DNA from: Gammaproteobacteria bacterium UBA2810
GTDB lineage: Bacteria > Pseudomonadota > Gammaproteobacteria > Enterobacterales > Succinivibrionaceae
NCBI GenBank assembly: GCA_002351705.1
Contig: DEHC01000013.1
Location: 1 to 14,024 of the forward strand
Length of the DNA: 14,024 bases
Reading direction: 5' to 3'
Positions 1-7,137 of this stretch are shown here, piece by piece; position 1 is the stretch's first letter, and each line of letters begins with the position of its first letter. The notes under the pieces were generated by a model, which did no database searches, had not been told where the DNA came from, and saw nothing but the letters and a program-made list of their open reading frames with translations. A program made the translations under genes and the position numbers.

Positions 1-18
1 TGCTCATGCCGAGCACAC

Positions 19-53
19 AAAAATAAGGCCGGAACTGCCATGCAGTCCCGGCC
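19..53 (-). terminator. Rho-independent terminator of bioB
   Basis: Read on the minus strand, 18 bases after the bioB stop there is a 12-bp stem (GGCCGGGACTGC pairing with GCAGTTCCGGCC, one G-U pair) with an ATG loop. The T-rich tract TTATTTTT at 26-19 follows directly. This is the classical shape of an intrinsic terminator and marks the end of the leftward transcription unit. Confidence 0.9.
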
Positions 54-71
54 TCTTCTCAAAGCTGCGCC

Positions 72-1148
72 CTACATCTGATCAAGGCGCGCGCAGCCCC
101 TGTGCTCGGGGTTGTCGCGGTGGGCGTTCTCGTGAACCTTCTCGAAAATGAAGTGGAGATCATCGGTATCGGACTCGGTGAGTTTTTCGTTCCGGTTGAG
201 GCCGAGCTTCTCGAAAATCCCGATATCGCGGTTCTCGCCTGAATTGTGGGTGGTGAGGAGCCTTGCGCCGTAGAAAATGGAATTCGCACCGGCAAGGAAG
301 CAGAGCGCCTGCATCTCCTCTGACATCTCCTCGCGGCCGGCTGACATCCTGACGTACGACTCCGGGAAGAGAAGCCTTGCCGTGGCGACGACCCTGATGA
401 ACTCAAAGGGATCAAGATCCGGCGCCTTCTCGAGCGGCGTTCCCTTCACCTTCACCAGCAGGTTGATGGGGACGCTCTCAGGATGAGGCTTAATCATGGC
501 CACCTGCCTGAGAAAGGAGGCGCGGTCGCGCCTGGTCTCGCCCATGCCGAGGATGCCGCCGCAGCAGATCTTGATGCCTGCGTCACGGACGTACCTCAGG
601 GTCTCGAGCCTGTCCTCGTAGGTCCTCGTGGTGATGATCTGGCTGTAGAACTCGGGGGAGGTGTCAAGGTTGTGGTTGTAGTAGTCAAGTCCGGCCCCGG
701 CAAGCTCGGCAGCCTGCTCCTTGGTCAGCATGCCGAGCGTCATGCAGGTCTCGAGCCCGAGGGACTTGACTCCCCTGATGACCTGGAGGATGAACGCCAT
801 GTCCCTTTCCTTGGGGTTGCGCCACGCGGCGCCCATGCAGAACCTGGTTGCACCGTGGGACTTGGCGATCCTTGCCTTCTCCATGATGGTGTCATAGGCG
901 AGCAGGCTCTCCTTTATGAGGCCTGTCTTGTACCAGGCGCTCTGGGGACAGTACTTGCAGTCCTCGGGGCATGCACCTGTCTTGATTGAGAGCAGCGAGC
1001 TCACCTGCACCTCGTCCGGATCGAAATACATCCGGTGAACGGTGGCTGCCGCATAAACAAGGTCCATGAAAGGCGCGGACAGGATCTCCAGGACCTCGTC
1101 AACTGTCCAGTCATAGCGCGGCTTGCTGAATTTTGCTGGTTCCAACAT
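72..1148 (-). CDS. bioB: Biotin synthase BioB
   Basis: Radical SAM enzyme that inserts sulfur into dethiobiotin, the last step of biotin synthesis, in the cytoplasm. The 358-residue product has the radical SAM cluster motif CPEDCKYC (C60, C64, C67). It also has the residues expected to hold the second [2Fe-2S] cluster: C104 in RFCMGAAWR, C135 in ETCMTLG, C195 in KICCGG and R267 in YVRMSAGRE. YNHNLDTS is also present. Length is close to E. coli BioB (346). The ATG at 1148 is chosen over an upstream GTG-type start at 1205 because GGAGGAGG lies 10 bases before it and the protein then begins in the conserved region. It is the last gene of the leftward set, 99 bases after the kinase gene, and probably has its own promoter. 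No other biotin genes are in the window. Confidence 0.97.
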   Translation of the reverse strand: MLEPAKFSKPRYDWTVDEVLEILSAPFMDLVYAAATVHRMYFDPDEVQVSSLLSIKTGACPEDCKYCPQSAWYKTGLIKESLLAYDTIMEKARIAKSHGATRFCMGAAWRNPKERDMAFILQVIRGVKSLGLETCMTLGMLTKEQAAELAGAGLDYYNHNLDTSPEFYSQIITTRTYEDRLETLRYVRDAGIKICCGGILGMGETRRDRASFLRQVAMIKPHPESVPINLLVKVKGTPLEKAPDLDPFEFIRVVATARLLFPESYVRMSAGREEMSEEMQALCFLAGANSIFYGARLLTTHNSGENRDIGIFEKLGLNRNEKLTESDTDDLHFIFEKVHENAHRDNPEHRGCARLDQM

Positions 1149-1156
1149 AGTAAAAC

Positions 1157-1175
1157 ATCCTCCTCCGAGGAGGAT
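1157..1175 (-). promoter_or_regulatory. Palindrome containing the bioB ribosome binding site
   Basis: Nine bases (ATCCTCCTC) are followed by one centre base and their exact reverse complement (GAGGAGGAT). On the bioB-sense strand the right arm supplies the Shine-Dalgarno GGAGGAGG and the left arm is an anti-Shine-Dalgarno. Possible roles are a protein operator or a hairpin hiding the ribosome site. It does not match the known BirA operator pattern (TTGT-AACC, long spacer, GGTT-ACAA). The dyad is certain; its function is inferred. Confidence 0.5.
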
Positions 1176-1199
1176 AGATGCGAACCGGCGAATTAGCAA
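1171..1199 (-). promoter_or_regulatory. Possible bioB promoter
   Basis: On the minus strand TTGCTA (1199-1194) lies 17 bases before TATCCT (1176-1171), each matching the sigma-70 hexamer at four of six positions. Transcription would start near 1164, inside the adjoining palindrome, leaving a very short leader. The match is weak, and read-through from the kinase gene is an alternative. Confidence 0.3.
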
Positions 1200-1247
1200 C
1201 ACCATGGTTGAGATCAGTGCTTACATTTAGCTAATTAATGCACAGTT

Positions 1248-4200
1248 TCAGATCATCATGATGATCGATCTGTCGCCGTTATGCTCCGGAGACCAGACAT
1301 TCACCCACTTCCTGAGCTCCTCGAGCACCTTCGGATCCTCATTCTCGTCGAGGTTGATGGCCGAGAACAGATCGCGCACCGTGCTGTCCCATTTGCCGCT
1401 GTCCCTCTGCTCAACTATGCTTCCGAGCCTTGCGCGGGTAAGGCTGTTGTTCATCAGGAGCAGGGCCATGACGTCGCCCGTGACCCTGAAGGTGATGCGC
1501 TTCTCGAGCTCACCGTCAGTGCAGGTTCCCGGATCCGTCAGATAGGCCTTCCTGAAGACAAAGTCGTCGGCCGAGTCATAGCCGAGCGGGTAGAAGTTGA
1601 GCGAGGAGTCGCACACCGCCATGCCGCACTGACCGACCGAGGCCCCGATGACCGCCGAGCCGAACGAGAATTTCTTGTAGAGCATGATTGAAAGGGTCGC
1701 CGCGTAGTCCTGCGCGCTGCAGTGCTCATAGGAGGCTGCGAACTCTATCTCGTAGTAGGCTTTCTGGAACACCGGGCCGAGAAACTCCGTAAGGAGCCTG
1801 CTGAGTATTTTCGGCTCGTTGAACAGCTTGCTCCGCCTCTCAGCCTCCGCATAGGAGCTGAATGCCCTGTTGAGCCTGTCATTGAACTTGACAATGCCGG
1901 ACTTGACAGCCGATGCGGCAGTCTGGCTCGCTATCCTGGTGCCCTCGCGCGAGAACTCGGCGCGGTCCGATCCGTCCGAGATAATGGCTGCAATCCAGCC
2001 GGTGCTTGCCGAGAGCGCAAGATCAGCGTTTCTCGGCAGCCCGTTGTTCGCGTGGATCCGGCCGCGCGCCGATACGGCGAAGACCTCCCTCGTCGAGGTG
2101 CCTGCCATGTTCTCGGGCAGCGTCTCGGTTTTCGCAACGTTGTCAGGCTTGTAATATTTTATGTCCTTGGGTGTAGGGACATCATTCCAGGTGCTTCTGA
2201 GATCCGGCCTCACATAGAGTGTTGCGTCCTTCGAGAGGAGCAGCATGCGCGAGCTCCCCGCGCGGTTGGGCTGGAACCTGATCTTGAACCTGAAGGTGCC
2301 CATCTTCTGGGGCTTCCCGCTCAGGATGGAAAGCCTCTTGCTGAAGTAAAGCCCGATCTCCTCAAGGCCCCCTACAGACACGACGTTTATGTTCGGGAAC
2401 AGCTTCTTCATCGACACATGGTAGTCGCGGCCCTGCTGGGCAGTAGGAAGCCTGATGGCGCTCATATCGTCCTGGCTGCCTTCCTCCAGGCCGTCAAAGG
2501 CCTCCTTCTGCTCGGGCGGAAGCTCGATCTGGATATGCCCGGTCTTCACTATCTCGGTCCTGGGCTTCTTCATCGACACTGTCACCCTGAACCTGATGTC
2601 TCCCATTATCTCAGGGAAGCCCATTATGGCTTTCCTGCTGTGGTTGTAGTAAAGGCCGACGGAGTCGAGGCCGGCAAAGGAAAGCGACGCGCCGGTCGGG
2701 AATATCCTGCCGACCGGGCAGATGTACTCGCGGTTTACGATGCCGGATGGAAGCTGCAGCTCGGACGACTCGAAAAAGCTCCTGAACTTTTTGTAGATGT
2801 CTGAGCGGTCAAGCGTCTCAACCTCGCTCTGATGCTCGTTCTGCTTCCTCATCGCAATTCTGCCGCTCAGCATCTTCAGCTTCTCTGGAGCCTTCGTTGA
2901 GTTGTTGAAGTAGCAGACGATGACCTCTGCGCTGTCCTTTCTCGAGAGCACGAAATTGACGCCGTCATCGAGGCGGAAATGCTGCCCCGGCTCAATTACC
3001 CTGCCGTTGTCGAGATCATACATATCAGGGAGAGTCAGGTTCCTTATGTACCACGCCGAGCTCTTCCTCACTATCTCGGCAACCGGCTCCCTCTCGCTCT
3101 CCGAGAGGATCTCGACCGGATACATCTCGCGGTTGACATTCCAGATATAGAGCGGCTTGCCGTCCCAGCCGACGAGCCGGCTGCTCGTTATCCTGTACTC
3201 GTTGTCCTGGCCAAGCGCGTAAAAATAGAAAATCGGAGGGTTGAACCTTATCGGCGTGCCGCAGAACGGGCAGACCTTGGTCATCGGATCATAGACGAAC
3301 CACTCATGCCAGCACCCTTCACCGCTGCAGGGAACGAGAAGATCCATGGTCCTTGAGAGGGCATTCGCCCACTCGTCGGCCATCGGCCGGAACTCCGGAT
3401 GGTGGAGGCCCGAGATGAAGGCGCGGTCGAAGAGCGGCTTGAGGTACGGGCCGCAGACCGTATAGGGCACTTTGGCCGGATCCGCAAAGAACTTCTCGCT
3501 CTCGTAGAGATCATTCGGGTTGACCCTGTTCGATCTGTCGGTCGGATGCTCGATGAAGAGAGCACTCTCGCCCATAATCAGATCCTCATCCATGTCCGGA
3601 TCGAGGTCAAGGACCCGTCCGCCGCGCAGGGGATGCCTGTACAGCAGGTACATGTATATAAGGACTGCAAGGGCGTGGCAGTCGGTGCTGATCGAGGGAA
3701 GAATTCTCTTCGGATCCGTGAGATCAAGGTGCTGCGTGCTCATGACCTCCGGCGCGATGAAGTCGCTGGTGCCGATGACCTCGGGGTTGAACTTTCCGGT
3801 TACGACGAGGCCGTCAAGATCGATGATGGATATGCCGCTCCCGGGCGGATCGAGGAGCACGTTCTTATACGAGAGATCCGAGTGCGCAAGGCCTGCCGCG
3901 TTGAGGCGCTTCACCGCCTGCGACATCAGGTAGCACATGGTTATGTAGTTGAGCCAGTTGCCGCGCTCCCGCTCGTCAAGAAACTCGCGGTTCCTGATTG
4001 AGGCGAACCACTTTCCTTCCTTCTCCTTGCCCTTGATGCCGCCCGAGTCATTGTTCCTCGAGCCATAGCGGAAGAAGAAGCGCTTCTCGTAGGTGGGGAG
4101 CACGAGTCCCAGCCTGCCGTCATACTCGACGATCTTCTGGGGCCAGCAGAAGAGCTTTTCCCAGTACCTTCCTCCGACATCATCGAATATGCTCCGGCGG

Positions 4201-4391
4201 TACTTACCGACAATGCTCTCGAGGCGCTCGGTAAGCTGGGCCTTGACCAGTTCGTCCTTCTCCTTGTAAAAGGCAACGACATAAGACTTGTCCGGGCTGA
4301 AATAAACTTCCTTCATTTCGCCCTTTCCGATGATTTTTGAATCCTCGAACTCAACTATCGAACCATCCGTAGCTTTCAGTTGAATTATCAT
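1248..4391 (-). CDS. Ser/Thr protein kinase with zinc ribbon, two Ig-like/CADG domains and a degenerate PP2C domain
   Basis: Kinase member of a TerY-P/YegI-type triad, 1047 residues. Residues 1-350 form the kinase: glycine loop GKGEMKEV (22-29), probable ATP lysine K43, catalytic loop HSDLSYKN (170-177), metal-binding IDLDG (190-194) and APE (213-215), so it looks active. A zinc ribbon follows (C355, C360, C374, C377). Residues 395-495 are beta-rich and only faintly FHA-like. Two CADG/He_PIG-like repeats lie at about 555-610 and 655-707, each with the pattern GL..GLY....I.G.P...G.FRF. Residues 768-1047 are PP2C-like. There SDG (805-807) is kept, but GDG has become GQC (920-922) and the TDGVTD motif has become NNSLTR (981-986), which removes a metal-binding aspartate, so it is probably a pseudophosphatase. 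No membrane segment is seen. ATG 4391 is the only start that keeps the glycine loop; its ribosome site is weak. Confidence 0.93.
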   Translation of the reverse strand: MIIQLKATDGSIVEFEDSKIIGKGEMKEVYFSPDKSYVVAFYKEKDELVKAQLTERLESIVGKYRRSIFDDVGGRYWEKLFCWPQKIVEYDGRLGLVLPTYEKRFFFRYGSRNNDSGGIKGKEKEGKWFASIRNREFLDERERGNWLNYITMCYLMSQAVKRLNAAGLAHSDLSYKNVLLDPPGSGISIIDLDGLVVTGKFNPEVIGTSDFIAPEVMSTQHLDLTDPKRILPSISTDCHALAVLIYMYLLYRHPLRGGRVLDLDPDMDEDLIMGESALFIEHPTDRSNRVNPNDLYESEKFFADPAKVPYTVCGPYLKPLFDRAFISGLHHPEFRPMADEWANALSRTMDLLVPCSGEGCWHEWFVYDPMTKVCPFCGTPIRFNPPIFYFYALGQDNEYRITSSRLVGWDGKPLYIWNVNREMYPVEILSESEREPVAEIVRKSSAWYIRNLTLPDMYDLDNGRVIEPGQHFRLDDGVNFVLSRKDSAEVIVCYFNNSTKAPEKLKMLSGRIAMRKQNEHQSEVETLDRSDIYKKFRSFFESSELQLPSGIVNREYICPVGRIFPTGASLSFAGLDSVGLYYNHSRKAIMGFPEIMGDIRFRVTVSMKKPRTEIVKTGHIQIELPPEQKEAFDGLEEGSQDDMSAIRLPTAQQGRDYHVSMKKLFPNINVVSVGGLEEIGLYFSKRLSILSGKPQKMGTFRFKIRFQPNRAGSSRMLLLSKDATLYVRPDLRSTWNDVPTPKDIKYYKPDNVAKTETLPENMAGTSTREVFAVSARGRIHANNGLPRNADLALSASTGWIAAIISDGSDRAEFSREGTRIASQTAASAVKSGIVKFNDRLNRAFSSYAEAERRSKLFNEPKILSRLLTEFLGPVFQKAYYEIEFAASYEHCSAQDYAATLSIMLYKKFSFGSAVIGASVGQCGMAVCDSSLNFYPLGYDSADDFVFRKAYLTDPGTCTDGELEKRITFRVTGDVMALLLMNNSLTRARLGSIVEQRDSGKWDSTVRDLFSAINLDENEDPKVLEELRKWVNVWSPEHNGDRSIIMMI

Positions 4392-4421
4392 CTTTAAGAA
4401 CCCGCTTACCTAAACATCTCA

Positions 4422-4469
4422 GGAGACGGCATCATGCCGTCCCCATCTTCACCGCTGCCTCATGCAGCG
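4422..4469 (-). other. Two tandem hairpins between the phosphatase and kinase genes
   Basis: Directly after the phosphatase stop there is CGCTGC-ATGAG-GCAGCG (4469-4453). It is followed by the dyad GACGGCAT-G-ATGCCGTC (4441-4425), which extends by a few more pairs. Neither has a T-tract, so they are unlikely to be simple intrinsic terminators. RNA processing or stability elements, or partial attenuators, are plausible. Structure is read directly; role is inferred. Confidence 0.55.
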
Positions 4470-5900
4470 TCAGAACGCGGCCACAAGGGTGCGATCATCG
4501 TGATTGCCCCTGGACCAGAAATCGAGCCAGCCGAGCAGCTGCCTCTCAAGCTCGGCGTTAATCCTGCTGAAAACCACGGTCTGCGAGAGGCCGTTCCAGA
4601 AATCCAGCCAGCACCTCATGTCATTGAGGTTGCGGTCGGAGGAGAACACCGGATCCGTCACCCCGTCGGTCATGAGGAGAAGGGCGTCAAACCTGTCAAC
4701 AAGCTTGATGTTTATCCTTGCGGCAACCTCTCCTGGCTCGGTGATGATGTTCTCGCTGAGGAACATGGTCTCGCCGAAATACTGCCCCTCGTCAGGCCTG
4801 TTGAGAAGCGCGGAGATGCCGCGGCTCGCGTCAACGAGGCCAATCGCCCCGTCACCGACCGAGAATGACACGACGAGCCTTCCCTGGCTGAACTTCCTGA
4901 CCAGGGAACAGAGGAACGTGGTGTAGAAATCCTCCCTTTTCATCCCGGCAAAGCCGCTCACCCCGCCGTAATTCCTGATCTCCGCATCTGCCTTGTCAAG
5001 GTAAGAGCGGACAATCTCCGAGAAGAACGGCGCAAAGAGCTGTCTGAGACCATCAGTAAACGACGCCTCGTCGCCTGACTCGGTGTAAAGCCTGAGGAGA
5101 GCATCAACCTTTGCCGAGAACACCGGGACGCTGAAGCTCTTCCTGAAGCACTCCCTGCCAGCCTCGGCTGCAAGCTCCGAACCGCGCCTCGAGAACCTCG
5201 CCGAGCCGGCTCCGTCCGCAACAGAGGCAAACTGCCAGCCGGTTCCGGTGAGGCTGTCTATGCAGAAATCATCATCCCTGGGCCTGCCGTCCTGCGCATG
5301 CGAGCGGCCCCTCTTGCTTGCCCCGGCAAGGCTCAGTAACGAGCCGTCCTCGGCTCCTGCGATAAAGGCAGAATCCTCATCCGGCTTCATGAACGGGGTG
5401 CCGGCGGGCACCGGGTTGTTCTTCCACAGCGAGACCGAGGTCAGCTCCGCATTCCTGGTGAAGGCCTGCCCCCTGAAGGAGAAGGAAAACGTTACGGTAA
5501 ACTTCCCGAGCTTCCTCGGGACGCCGGAGATGAGCCCGGTGTCCGCCGAATAGGAAAGCCCCAGCGCGTCAAGCCCGATGAAGCTCACTGACACAAGCGC
5601 GCTCTCCGGGACAACGCGCCTCATGTCAAAGGAATATGACACGTTCACGATTGCCCTGTCGAAGGCATTGAACATGAAGAGCCTCGTGAGGCGCTCACTG
5701 TTCTCCCTGTCCTCGTCCCCGCGCCGGCGGACCAGGGCCTGCTGGGCAGACGCCTTCCTGAGCTCGGCAGGAGAGCTGCACGCATGCGCAGCCGGCTCCG
5801 CATCACCGGACTGTGCGGTGACACCCGGATCAGGAACCGCAACATTGTTGATGCTTCCAGTATCTTCCGCTGACTCTGAGCCAGAACGAACCTCGTCCAT
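4470..5900 (-). CDS. PP2C-family protein phosphatase with N-terminal Ig-like/CADG domain
   Basis: Predicted cytoplasmic metal-dependent Ser/Thr phosphatase, the YegK/PphC-like member of the triad, 476 residues from the ATG at 5900. Residues 1-65 are low-complexity and probably disordered. A CADG/He_PIG-like domain follows at about 85-157 (GLSYSADTGLISGVP). The PP2C domain spans 188-476 with all key motifs: RGRSHAQDGRPRDDDF (197-212), ADGAGSA (228-234), FYTTFLCSL (325-333), VGDG (348-351), LLLMTDGVTD (407-416) and HDDRT (467-471). It therefore looks catalytically competent, and is much longer than a lone PP2C domain (E. coli PphC is about 250). A TTG start at 5918 would add six residues. ATG is preferred because GAAGGG lies 10 bases before it. 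It probably opposes the downstream kinase, whose C-terminal half is its paralogue. Confidence 0.94.
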   Translation of the reverse strand: MDEVRSGSESAEDTGSINNVAVPDPGVTAQSGDAEPAAHACSSPAELRKASAQQALVRRRGDEDRENSERLTRLFMFNAFDRAIVNVSYSFDMRRVVPESALVSVSFIGLDALGLSYSADTGLISGVPRKLGKFTVTFSFSFRGQAFTRNAELTSVSLWKNNPVPAGTPFMKPDEDSAFIAGAEDGSLLSLAGASKRGRSHAQDGRPRDDDFCIDSLTGTGWQFASVADGAGSARFSRRGSELAAEAGRECFRKSFSVPVFSAKVDALLRLYTESGDEASFTDGLRQLFAPFFSEIVRSYLDKADAEIRNYGGVSGFAGMKREDFYTTFLCSLVRKFSQGRLVVSFSVGDGAIGLVDASRGISALLNRPDEGQYFGETMFLSENIITEPGEVAARINIKLVDRFDALLLMTDGVTDPVFSSDRNLNDMRCWLDFWNGLSQTVVFSRINAELERQLLGWLDFWSRGNHDDRTLVAAF

Positions 5901-5934
5901 AAAAAAACAGCCCTTCAAAAATCAAAAACCTTTC

Positions 5935-5989
5935 CGCCGGTGCGGCGCATCCGTCCCGGGACGGCCGGTGCATGCCGCATGCTCCGGCC
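5935..5989 (-). other. Three tandem dyads between the second vWA gene and the phosphatase gene
   Basis: Immediately after the vWA stop, on the minus strand: a 27-nt hairpin with GGCCGG and CCGGCC ends and an inner GCATG/CATGC stem (5989-5963), a perfect 14-bp palindrome CCGTCCCGGGACGG (5964-5951), and a small hairpin CGCCG-CAC-CGGCG (5947-5935). The tract GGTTTTTGATTTTTG comes a few bases later (5929 and below). The order resembles an attenuator or partial terminator lying before the phosphatase ribosome site, which would lower phosphatase and kinase relative to the vWA proteins. That role is inference. Confidence 0.55.
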
Positions 5990-5990
5990 T

Positions 5991-7037
5991 TTAGCCTATT
6001 GTTCTCGCTATATCGAGTCCCTTCTTCGCCGAACCGAAGAACGAGCGCTTGCCGCAGTGCGGGCAGACATTCCATTCATTGTTCTTGACGCAGAGCACTC
6101 CTCCGCATGAGCAGATGCCTATCGCGCTGTCATTGCCGCAGATCGGGCACTTCGGATGCCCGTAGAGATGGTCGGTGTTTATCCTCTGGTTCTGCTTGCC
6201 GGCATCGTCAACCGAAAGGTCAAAGTACATGTCCCTCATCTCGTCCTTCAGGGGGTAGCAGCCCTCAAGCTGGTACTCCGCAGCCTCGCCGGCGCCGGAG
6301 GTCTTCTCGTACTTCACGAGGTAGAACTGCTCAGGGTAGTTCTGGCAGCGCCCGAGGATGACAACGTGCTGCTCGTCGGGATGGGAGTAGACCTCAGACT
6401 CGTCGGCTGACGAGAGGACCTGGCTCTTCGAGGCGTCGATGCTTCCGGAGTCGCGCCTGCTGCTCGCCACGCTCTTGCTTGACGAGTTTATGGACTCGGT
6501 GATCCAGTCGAAGAACTTCTCGAATGACGCAGTATCAGTATTCTTCAGCAGGAAGACATTCGGCGTGAACTGCTTGAGGATCCTGGTGTCGACGTTGTCG
6601 CCTATCGATATGGCCACGAAAGTCGCGTTGTTCGAGAAATTCTCCTTCCACCTTGCGGCGCTCTGGGTCACGTCGTCCGTAGGATTGCCGTCCGTGAACA
6701 GGAAAATGAGCGGGCGCCAGTCGCCCTTCTCCTCATAGGAGTTCTTCTTCACGCTGAGCGAGAGATCAATCATCAGGAAGTCCATGGCGTGCCCGAGCGA
6801 CGTGCCGCCGCCGATGGGGAGCTTGACGCGGTCAAGGGTATAGAGATCCTGCATCGAGACAATCTTCTTCGTCTTGCCGGCGAACACTATCACGGTGATC
6901 ACCGTGGTCTCGAGGGCGTACGGACTCTGCTTTAGCGTCCTTATGATGGTGGCGATTCCGTTCTCGACGCACTCTATCGGCTTGCCCACCATGGACTCTG
7001 AAACATCGATGAGAAAGAAAATTGGAAGTCTTCTCAC
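5991..7037 (-). CDS. TerY-type vWA protein with C-terminal cysteine-rich (TerY-C-like) domain
   Basis: Predicted metal-dependent scaffold or sensor of the TerY-P triad, 348 residues. The N-terminal vWA domain (1-185) has an intact MIDAS site: DVSES (D11, S13, S15), T79 in GGGTSLG and D116 in FTDGNPTDD. A serine-rich linker (about 184-220) leads to a tail with seven cysteines (C297, C300, C309, C311, C316, C325, C328) in CPIC, CSC and CPHC knuckles, as in TerY-C zinc-binding tails. The start is GTG at 7037, with GGAGG seven bases upstream; the resulting N-terminus MRRLPIFFLIDVS parallels that of the upstream vWA protein. Stop TAA is followed by strong dyads, 90 bases before the phosphatase gene. 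Partners and metal are not shown by the sequence. Confidence 0.93.
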   Translation of the reverse strand: MRRLPIFFLIDVSESMVGKPIECVENGIATIIRTLKQSPYALETTVITVIVFAGKTKKIVSMQDLYTLDRVKLPIGGGTSLGHAMDFLMIDLSLSVKKNSYEEKGDWRPLIFLFTDGNPTDDVTQSAARWKENFSNNATFVAISIGDNVDTRILKQFTPNVFLLKNTDTASFEKFFDWITESINSSSKSVASSRRDSGSIDASKSQVLSSADESEVYSHPDEQHVVILGRCQNYPEQFYLVKYEKTSGAGEAAEYQLEGCYPLKDEMRDMYFDLSVDDAGKQNQRINTDHLYGHPKCPICGNDSAIGICSCGGVLCVKNNEWNVCPHCGKRSFFGSAKKGLDIARTIG

Positions 7038-7102
7038 GCTTACTCCTCCCGTTTCCCCGGACAGTTTCTGTTCCTGCCGGCCTCAAAACATGCTTCCGCG
7101 CC

Positions 7103-7114
7103 TTCCGGCCGGAA
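7103..7114. other. Perfect palindrome between the two vWA genes
   Basis: TTCCGGCCGGAA is a perfect 12-bp palindrome in the 100-base spacer between the vWA genes. No T-tract follows on the minus strand. It could be an operator or a weak RNA hairpin. Only the symmetry is directly supported. Confidence 0.35.
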
Positions 7115-7137
7115 TGAATAATAAAAAAGCTGAATTC

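Noticed and set aside
1..15. Small inverted repeat TGCTC-ATGCC-GAGCA at the left edge
   Set aside because: Only a 5-bp stem at the window edge with a neighbouring real terminator; too little to call.
1149..1247. BirA operator upstream of bioB
   Set aside because: No TTGT-AACC / GGTT-ACAA pair with the right spacing is present; the dyad seen has a different sequence.
1722..2804. 360-codon open frame on the plus strand opposite the kinase gene
   Set aside because: It mirrors the kinase reading frame, has no recognisable domain and no good ribosome site; long antisense frames are expected in GC-rich coding DNA.
3600..3700. Transmembrane segment in the kinase (hydrophobic stretch near residues 240-252)
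   Set aside because: It coincides with the buried helix F position of the kinase fold after the STDCHA motif and is short and interrupted by HPLRG.
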